Positions 22,410 through 28,191 of a stretch of 28,191 nucleotides of DNA are shown piece after piece. The translations under genes were made by a program, and so were the position numbers. How positions within the stretch are numbered: position 1 is the stretch's first letter; every line of letters begins with the position of its first letter. The notes beneath the pieces were generated by a model. It was given only the letters and a program-made list of their open reading frames with translations. It ran no database searches and was not told the DNA's origin. This DNA comes from DATNIC01 sp035604635 (GTDB lineage Bacteria; Vulcanimicrobiota; Vulcanimicrobiia; Vulcanimicrobiales; Vulcanimicrobiaceae), in assembly GCA_035604635.1 (NCBI GenBank), contig DATNIC010000075.1, forward strand, positions 1 to 28,191. The letters are read 5' to 3'.

Positions 22410-24548
22410 CTGCACAACGCTCATCGTGTCCCCATTTGGCCCGGCCGCCCGTTTCCGCTTGGGGCCGCGTGGGATGGAAAGGGCGTAAACTTCGCCTTGT
22501 TCTCGGCGCATGCGGAGCGCGTCGATCTCTGCCTCTTCGATGCGCGCGGCCGGCGCGAGCTCGAACGGATCACCTTGCCCGAATATACCGATCAAGTATG
22601 GCACGGCTATTTGCCGGAAGCGCGCCCCGGCCAGTTGTACGGCTACCGAGTCTACGGACCGTACGATCCGCAGCGCGGTCACCGTTTCAACCACAACAAG
22701 CTGCTCTTGGACCCGTATGCCAAGCTCCTATTCGGACAAATTCGCTGGAGCGACGTACACTACGGCTATCGCATAGGAGCGCCGCGCGAGGACCTTTCAT
22801 TCGATCGCCGCGACAACTCATCGGGGATGCCCAAATGCGTCGTCGTCGACACGGCGTTTACTTGGGGTGACGACCGGCGGTTGCAGCATCGCTGGCACGA
22901 ATCGATCGTGTACGAGTTGCACGTCCGCGGATTTACCATGCAAAACGAGGCGGTTGCGCCCGCGTACCGCGGCACGTTCGCCGGGCTCGGCTCCGCGCCG
23001 ATGATCGAGTACCTGAGCAACCTCGGGATCACTGCCGTCGAGTTGCTGCCGATTCACGCATTCATCGACGAACGCACCTTGGTCGAGAAGCGGCTGCGAA
23101 ACTATTGGGGATACAACTCGATCGGCTTCTTTGCGCCCGAGCAGCGCTACATGGCGACCCGCGATCTCGGAGAGTTCAAGACGATGATCAAGAACTTACA
23201 TGAGGCCAGGATCGAAGTAATCCTCGATGTCGTCTACAATCACACCGCCGAAGGGAACGAGCGCGGACCGACGCTCTCTTTTCGCGGAATCGACAATAAA
23301 TCGTATTACAAGCTGCCCGCGGGGTCCGAACGCAATACCATGGACTACACCGGGTGCGGAAATTCGCTCAATCTCGAGCACCCGCGCGTCTTGCAAATGG
23401 TCCTCGATTCATTGCGGTACTGGGTGCAAGAGATGCACGTCGACGGATTCCGGTTCGACCTCGCGACGACTCTTGCCCGAGGCGTCAACGACTACTCGCG
23501 ATCGAGCAACTTTTTGGCCGCGATCGGGCAAGACCCGCTGCTTGCACGCGTCAAGCTGATCGCCGAGCCGTGGGATTTAGGCGAGGGCGGCTATCAGGTC
23601 GGGAACTTCCCGCCGGGATGGTCCGAGTGGAACGATCAATATCGCGATACGGTTCGACGCTTTTGGCAAGGGACCGACGGGACGGTCGGCGCGCTGGCCT
23701 CGCGGCTCACGGGATCGAGCGAGATCTTCGCGCGCGAGGGGCGCCGTCCGCGCGCGAGCGTCAACTTCGTCACGGCGCACGACGGCTTTACGCTGATGGA
23801 CCTCGTCAGCTACAACGAAAAGCACAACGAGACGAACATCGAGGACAACCGCGACGGCGTCAACCACAACTATAGCTGGAACTGCGGCGTCGAGGGGCCG
23901 ACCGACGATCCCGCAGTTCGAAATTTGCGCGTCCAGCAGCGGCGCAATTTCATGACGACGTTGTTGCTCTCGCAAGGGTTGCCGATGCTGCTCGGCGGCG
24001 ACGAACTCGGGAATTCGCAGCGCGGCAACAACAACGCCTACTGTCAAGACAATCCGGTAGGCTGGGTCGATTGGCACAACCCCGAGGCCGACGGCGATCT
24101 GTTGAACTTCACCCGCTCGCTGATCCGCCTGCGGCTCGAGCATCCTGTTTTTCGGCGTCCGCGCTTCTTCCATGGAAAATCGATGCCGAACATGCAGGTC
24201 AAGGACATCACGTGGATGCGCGTCGACGGCGGCGAGATGACCGCTGAAGATTGGTACCACGGCGGCCGGCGGACACTCGGCCTGCTGCTCGGTGGCGATC
24301 CGGGTGACGAATTCGTCAGCTTGTTGGGGTATCCCGAGCGGGACGATAGCTTTCTTTTGCTCCTGAACGCGCACGACGAAGTCGTCCCATACATCCTGCC
24401 GAAGGCAGATCATCGCATCCACTGGGAACGGTTGATCGAGACGACGTGGCCGCAGCCGGCGCTGCCGGCGCGCCTCTTTCGCGCAGGCGAACCGTTCGAC
24501 GTGCAGCCGCGCTCGATGGTCGTCTTGATCGCCCGCGACGCTTCGTGA
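22410..24548 (+). CDS. glgX: Glycogen debranching enzyme (isoamylase type, GlgX)
   Basis: About 712 residues if started at CTG 22410; the TTG at 22497 would cut off conserved sequence. The conserved N-terminus WPGRPFPLGAAWDGKGVNFA, typical of GlgX, is encoded between 22437 and 22496. CBM48 is followed by a GH13_11 barrel: VYELHVRGFT, RNYWGYNSIGFFAPE, ILDVVYNHTAEG, then DGFRFDLATTLARG (nucleophile Asp at about 350), LIAEPWDLGEGGYQVGNFPP (acid/base Glu at about 386), and VTAHDGFTLMDLVSYNEKHN (Asp at about 458). GGDELGNSQRGNNNAYCQDN is family-specific. GlgX cuts alpha-1,6 bonds of short side chains left by phosphorylase. Start position is the only weak point. Stop overlaps malQ GTG by four bases. 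Confidence 0.94.
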   Translation: MHNAHRVPIWPGRPFPLGAAWDGKGVNFALFSAHAERVDLCLFDARGRRELERITLPEYTDQVWHGYLPEARPGQLYGYRVYGPYDPQRGHRFNHNKLLLDPYAKLLFGQIRWSDVHYGYRIGAPREDLSFDRRDNSSGMPKCVVVDTAFTWGDDRRLQHRWHESIVYELHVRGFTMQNEAVAPAYRGTFAGLGSAPMIEYLSNLGITAVELLPIHAFIDERTLVEKRLRNYWGYNSIGFFAPEQRYMATRDLGEFKTMIKNLHEARIEVILDVVYNHTAEGNERGPTLSFRGIDNKSYYKLPAGSERNTMDYTGCGNSLNLEHPRVLQMVLDSLRYWVQEMHVDGFRFDLATTLARGVNDYSRSSNFLAAIGQDPLLARVKLIAEPWDLGEGGYQVGNFPPGWSEWNDQYRDTVRRFWQGTDGTVGALASRLTGSSEIFAREGRRPRASVNFVTAHDGFTLMDLVSYNEKHNETNIEDNRDGVNHNYSWNCGVEGPTDDPAVRNLRVQQRRNFMTTLLLSQGLPMLLGGDELGNSQRGNNNAYCQDNPVGWVDWHNPEADGDLLNFTRSLIRLRLEHPVFRRPRFFHGKSMPNMQVKDITWMRVDGGEMTAEDWYHGGRRTLGLLLGGDPGDEFVSLLGYPERDDSFLLLLNAHDEVVPYILPKADHRIHWERLIETTWPQPALPARLFRAGEPFDVQPRSMVVLIARDAS

Positions 24549-26527
24549 TCGAGCCCGCCTATCACGACTACTTCGGGCGCGAAGTAACCGTCCCGGTCGC
24601 AACGCTCGAAGCGCTTTCGCACGCAGTCGTCCTCGTCCCGCAGAGCACGTCGGCGCTCGATCCGGTCCACGTCGTACGCGAGGATAATCCGGCCGTCATC
24701 ATCCCGTTACGCGCGGGACCGCGCGTCGACGCCGTCGATTGGCAGTTGACGCTCGAAGACGGCACACTCCGCAGCGGGCGGTCGCCGGTCGTCGACGGCT
24801 CGATCACGATCGCGGACCGCCTGCCGCTCGGCTATCACCGGCTCAGCATGCGTGAAGAGGCGATGACCCTGATCGTCGTCCCGGTGCACGCGTGGCTCCC
24901 TACGGCGCTCGAAGAAGGCTCCGGCATTTGGGGCTTCTCGGCGCAGCTCTATTCGCTGCGCTCGCAGTCGGATTGGGGGATCGGCGACTTCAGCGCTTTG
25001 CGGCTCTTCGCAGAGGCGGGGAGGGAAGCGGGCGCGCACGCATTCGGACTCAACCCGCTGCACGCTCCAAACATCGCCGACCCGCAGGCGCACAGTCCAT
25101 ACGATCCGGCGAGCCGCCTTTGGCTGAACCCGCTCTACATCGACGTGCAAGCGGTCGACGATTTTCGCGAGTCGCTGCGCTGCCAAACTGCGGCGCAGCT
25201 CCTCCGCCCCCCACACGGCGGCGCGCTGGTAGACTACGAAGCGGTCTCAACCGGGAAGCTCGGCGTCCTCGAGTTGTGCTACGACTGGTTTCTCGCCTGC
25301 CATCGCGACGACGAACGCGGCCGTGACTTCGTCCGCTTTGTCGAACGCGGGGGCGCTGCGCTGGACGACTACGCAACGTTCTGCGCGCTCGCCGAGCACG
25401 TGCGCGCGACGACCGGAGTGCGCGGCGGCTATACGGCGTGGCCGCTCGAGTATCGCGACCGCCGAGGCGCGGCGGTCCGCACCTTTGAGCGCGAGCACAC
25501 CGCAAGGATTGGATTTCATCGCTATCTTCAGTGGCTTGCCGACGCGCAGCTCGAGCACGCCGCGCGCGCGTGCACCGGCCTCGCAGCCGGGCTGTATCGC
25601 GATCTTGCAGTCGGGACGGCGACCGACGGCGCCGATGCGTGGAGCGCACCCGATACCTTCGTCCGCGGCGTCTCCATCGGCGCGCCGCCCGACGCGGTGA
25701 ACACGCTTGGACAGAATTGGGGCGTCGTGCCGTTTCATCCGGTGACGCTGCGCCGGCAGGCATACGCCCCGTTCATCGCGCTGCTGCGCGCGAACATGCG
25801 TCACGCCGGCGCGCTGCGGATCGACCACGTGATGGAGATTCAACGCCTTTTTTGGATACCGCACGGACGTCCGGCGAGTGAAGGAGCTTATGTCCGCTAT
25901 CCGCTCGACGATCTGCTGGGAATCATCGCGCTCGAAAGCGTCCGCCAGCGATGCGCGATCGTCGGCGAAGATTTGGGGACCGTCCCCGAAGGCTTTCGCG
26001 AGCGCCTTTCCGAGCGCCGGATCCTCGGGTGCCGGTTGCTGACGTTCGAACGCGAAGCCGACGAGAGCTTCCGTCCGCCGCAGGCCTATCCGGCGAGTGC
26101 GCTGGTCAGCACGGGGACGCACGATCTGCCGAGTCTACCGAGCTGGTGGGCCGGGACCGATCTCGGCCTGCGCGAACGACTCGGCTTGCTCACACCGCAG
26201 GCTGCCGCCGAGAGTCGTGAAGAACGCGAACGGGCGCGCGGGCATCTGCTCGATGCGCTGAGAAATTGGGGCGATTTGGGCGAGGAGACCGGGATTGAGG
26301 CGCTCGTAGAGAGCGCGTATCGCTTCCTCGCGCGCAGCCCAGCGCGTTTTCTCATCGTTCAAGTCGAAGACGTCCTGTTGCTGACGGACGCGGTCAACGT
26401 CCCGGGGACCCTCAAAGAACACCCCAATTGGTGCCTGCGGCTCCCAGTCAACGTGCAGCAGATCACTCGCACCGCGTTGAGTGAACGCCTCACGGCCGCT
26501 CTGCGGAGCATGCGCCCGCCAAACTGA
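24545..26527 (+). CDS. malQ: 4-alpha-glucanotransferase (amylomaltase, GH77)
   Basis: 660 residues from GTG 24545, overlapping the glgX stop (GTGA). Homology starts here (IEPAYHDYFGREV); the frame is open further upstream, but that part is inside glgX. An N-terminal beta domain of about 120 residues precedes the GH77 barrel (GIWGFSAQLYSLRSQSDWGIG, 128-148), so this is the longer E. coli-like MalQ type. The nucleophile is Asp427 in LRIDHVMEIQRLFWIP, the acid/base Glu475 in IVGEDLGTVP, and the third acid Asp527 in TGTHDLPSLPSWW. NTLGQNWGVVPF (about 386-397) belongs to the acceptor site. It disproportionates the malto-oligosaccharides released by the debranching enzymes. The C-terminus has NVPGTLKEHPNWCLRLPV, as expected. 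Confidence 0.96.
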   Translation: MIEPAYHDYFGREVTVPVATLEALSHAVVLVPQSTSALDPVHVVREDNPAVIIPLRAGPRVDAVDWQLTLEDGTLRSGRSPVVDGSITIADRLPLGYHRLSMREEAMTLIVVPVHAWLPTALEEGSGIWGFSAQLYSLRSQSDWGIGDFSALRLFAEAGREAGAHAFGLNPLHAPNIADPQAHSPYDPASRLWLNPLYIDVQAVDDFRESLRCQTAAQLLRPPHGGALVDYEAVSTGKLGVLELCYDWFLACHRDDERGRDFVRFVERGGAALDDYATFCALAEHVRATTGVRGGYTAWPLEYRDRRGAAVRTFEREHTARIGFHRYLQWLADAQLEHAARACTGLAAGLYRDLAVGTATDGADAWSAPDTFVRGVSIGAPPDAVNTLGQNWGVVPFHPVTLRRQAYAPFIALLRANMRHAGALRIDHVMEIQRLFWIPHGRPASEGAYVRYPLDDLLGIIALESVRQRCAIVGEDLGTVPEGFRERLSERRILGCRLLTFEREADESFRPPQAYPASALVSTGTHDLPSLPSWWAGTDLGLRERLGLLTPQAAAESREERERARGHLLDALRNWGDLGEETGIEALVESAYRFLARSPARFLIVQVEDVLLLTDAVNVPGTLKEHPNWCLRLPVNVQQITRTALSERLTAALRSMRPPN

Positions 26528-26564
26528 GGACGGAGCTAGTCATCTTTTTGACGAACGATTGCTC

Positions 26565-28191
26565 ATGAGAGCCGTGGTTATGGCCGGAGGCGAGGGATCG
26601 CGTTTACGCCCCCTGACTTCTCGCTTGCCCAAGCCGCTGGCTCCGGTCGCCAACAAGCCGGTGATGCATCACATCGTCGATCTGCTACGACGTCACGGCA
26701 TCACCGAGATCGTCGCCACCCTTCACTATCTCGCCGATGAAGTCGAGGCGTATTTCGGTGACGGAAGCGATCTCGGCGTGACGATGCACTACGTCGTCGA
26801 AGACACGCCGCTTGGGACCGCGGGGGCGGTCCGTCTCGCCTCCGGACTGCTCAAGGACGAGACGTTTTTGATCATCTCGGGCGACGCGCTCACCGATCTC
26901 GATATCTCGGCGGTCGTCGAGCATCACCGTCAGAGCGGTAATGTCGCAACGATCGTTCTGCAGCGGGTCAACAACCCGCTCGAATTCGGCGTCGTCGTCA
27001 CCGGCGAGAACGGCAAGATCGAACGCTTTCTCGAGAAGCCCTCGTGGGGCGAGGTCTTCTCCGATACGATCAATACCGGGATCTACGTCCTGGAGTCCGA
27101 GGTCCTCAATTACATGGAGCCCGGGAAGGTGTACGATTTCTCCAAGGACATCTTCCCGCAGCTTCTTCGCGACGGCAAGCAGCTCGGCGGATACGTCACC
27201 TCCGACTACTGGACCGATATCGGCAGCCTCGAGCAGTACCATCAAGCGAATCTCGACGCCTTGCATGGACGCGTGCGTCTCGAGATCCCGGGCTCGGAGC
27301 TCGCGCCCGGAGTGTGGGCCGGCGAGGGGACGCGAATCGCCGGCGACGCGCGCATCGCCGCACCGGCAGTCCTGGGCAGAAACTGTTCGATCGAAAGCGG
27401 CGCGGTCATCGAGGCGTTCACCATCCTGGGTGATTCGGCGATCGTCGCCAAGAATGCGCTTCTCGAGCGCGTCATAGCGTGGAAAGACGTCTACATCGGC
27501 GAGTCCGCAAAGTTATCCGGCTGCACCATCGCCGACAAAGTGATCGTGAAGGACCACGTCACGATCGCTGAAGGGAGCGTGATCGGGAGCGGCTGCGTCA
27601 TCGGGAGCGGCGCGCTCGTCCGCGCCAATCTGAAGCTCTGGCCGGAGAAAGCGGTCGCCTCCGGCGCGATCGTCTCAATGTCCCTGGTCTACGGAACGAA
27701 ATGGCCGGGATCGCTCTTCGGTAACGCGGGCGTCAGCGGTCTCGCGAACGTCGAGATCACGCCGGAGTTCGCGATGAAACTCGGCATGGCGCTCGGCTCG
27801 ACGATGAAGCCGGGACAAACGGTGATGACCAGCCGCGACACGCACCCGGCGTCGCGGGTCACCAATCGATGCGTCATCTCCGGATTGCTCAGCGTCGGGA
27901 TCCACGTCGAGGATCTGCGCGCATATCCGATTCCACTCTCGCGCTACGCGATCAGCGTCGGTGGCGACGCCGGCGTCCACACGCGCATCGCACCGAAAGA
28001 TTCCAGCGCTTTCCTCATCGAGGTCTTCGATCACAACGGGGTCAACGTCGACAAGGGGACGGAACGGAAGATCGAGAGCATGTTCTTCCGCGAAGATTTC
28101 CGGCGAACCCCGATGGACAAGGTCGGGACGCTCGACTTCCCGTCGCGCTCGCTCGAGCGCTATTCCGCGGCATTTCTCTCCGCGCTGCAGC
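26565..28191 (+). CDS. Sugar nucleotidyltransferase fused to hexapeptide repeats and a phosphomannomutase-like domain (3' end cut by window edge)
   Basis: 542 residues visible from ATG 26565; the frame is still open at the edge. Residues 1-235 are a nucleotidyltransferase: VVMAGGEGSRLRPLT, LPKPLAPVANKP, EDTPLGTAGAV, ISGDALTD, FLEKP and YWTDIGSLEQY. Residues about 250-370 are left-handed hexapeptide repeats. From about 384 a phosphohexomutase-like domain begins (SLFGNAGVSG, TSRDTHPASRVTNRCVISGL). This fusion order is known from proteins annotated mannose-1-phosphate guanylyltransferase/phosphomannomutase; family length is about 830, so some 290 residues are missing. At the place where mutases have the TASHNP phosphoserine loop this protein has GVHTRIAPKD (about 471-480). 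NTP and sugar cannot be fixed: GDP-mannose synthesis or a regulatory role are possible. 37 bases separate it from malQ. Confidence 0.88.
   Translation, partial: MRAVVMAGGEGSRLRPLTSRLPKPLAPVANKPVMHHIVDLLRRHGITEIVATLHYLADEVEAYFGDGSDLGVTMHYVVEDTPLGTAGAVRLASGLLKDETFLIISGDALTDLDISAVVEHHRQSGNVATIVLQRVNNPLEFGVVVTGENGKIERFLEKPSWGEVFSDTINTGIYVLESEVLNYMEPGKVYDFSKDIFPQLLRDGKQLGGYVTSDYWTDIGSLEQYHQANLDALHGRVRLEIPGSELAPGVWAGEGTRIAGDARIAAPAVLGRNCSIESGAVIEAFTILGDSAIVAKNALLERVIAWKDVYIGESAKLSGCTIADKVIVKDHVTIAEGSVIGSGCVIGSGALVRANLKLWPEKAVASGAIVSMSLVYGTKWPGSLFGNAGVSGLANVEITPEFAMKLGMALGSTMKPGQTVMTSRDTHPASRVTNRCVISGLLSVGIHVEDLRAYPIPLSRYAISVGGDAGVHTRIAPKDSSAFLIEVFDHNGVNVDKGTERKIESMFFREDFRRTPMDKVGTLDFPSRSLERYSAAFLSALQ

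Noticed and set aside
21261..22694. Minus-strand open frame of 477 codons opposite glgB
   Set aside because: Opposite the conserved GH13 barrel; composition and sequence are those of a shadow.
24446..24544. Upstream extension of malQ
   Set aside because: Lies inside the C-terminus of glgX; the GTGA junction at 24545 is typical and homology starts there.
23577..24602. Minus-strand open frame of 341 codons opposite glgX
   Set aside because: Antisense to the GH13_11 active-site region with no protein features of its own.
1..28191. CRISPR arrays, tRNA or rRNA genes, insertion sequences, phage or toxin-antitoxin modules
   Set aside because: No direct-repeat arrays, no cloverleaf or rRNA signatures, and no transposase, integrase or toxin motifs were seen.

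Overview
The window is a 28.2-kb piece of a GC-rich (roughly two-thirds G+C), densely packed bacterial chromosome. Twenty-four protein genes are supported, many joined by 4- to 11-base start/stop overlaps and many starting with GTG or TTG. I see no rRNA, tRNA, CRISPR array, transposase or phage gene. The enzyme set (actinobacterial-type acyl-CoA carboxylase, split methylmalonyl-CoA mutase, anhydro-MurNAc salvage, glycogen enzymes) fits a free-living heterotroph. Style and composition remind me of Eremiobacterota (WPS-2)-like genomes, but that is an impression, not a placement. The presence of AnmK suggests lytic-transglycosylase-type (diderm-style) wall turnover.

Layout. (1) 1-1044, minus: 5'-end-containing part of a Tat-exported sulfite-oxidase-family molybdoenzyme, running off the left edge. 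(2) 1153-5896, plus: fabI, a tiny acyl-CoA-carboxylase-epsilon-like ORF, biotin carboxylase/BCCP, methylmalonyl-CoA mutase large subunit and methylmalonyl-CoA epimerase, i.e. most of a propionyl-CoA to succinyl-CoA route. The carboxyltransferase and the B12-binding mutase subunit are not here. (3) 5947-8649: a methyltransferase with a candidate leaderless promoter, a Pro/Ala-rich unknown (minus), a GNAT protein and a secreted glycine-rich unknown. (4) 15006-8651, minus: a compact operon of seven genes: secreted small protein, membrane-anchored unknown, NagZ, AmiE-like beta-lactamase-fold hydrolase, AnmK, BadF-type amino-sugar kinase and MurQ. Together they would take cytoplasmic anhydro-muropeptides to GlcNAc-6-phosphate. 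(5) 15038-16715: an aldo/keto reductase (plus), a small unknown and a YbhB/PEBP protein (both minus). (6) 16776-28191, plus: glycogen/alpha-glucan block: amylo-alpha-1,6-glucosidase, a flavoprotein disulfide reductase, GlgB, GlgX, MalQ, and finally a nucleotidyltransferase/phosphomannomutase-like fusion cut by the right edge.

The most interesting points are the hybrid muropeptide-salvage operon (Bacillus-like NagZ+AmiE pair combined with Gram-negative-like AnmK) carrying two unknown envelope proteins; two apparently real genes (epsilon-like subunit, glgX) for which no ATG/GTG/TTG start lies in the expected place; a redox flavoprotein wired into glycogen operon translation; a phosphomannomutase-like domain without its phosphoserine loop; and a strongly over-represented CGATCG palindrome. 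All functional names are from reading motifs by eye; no database search was possible.
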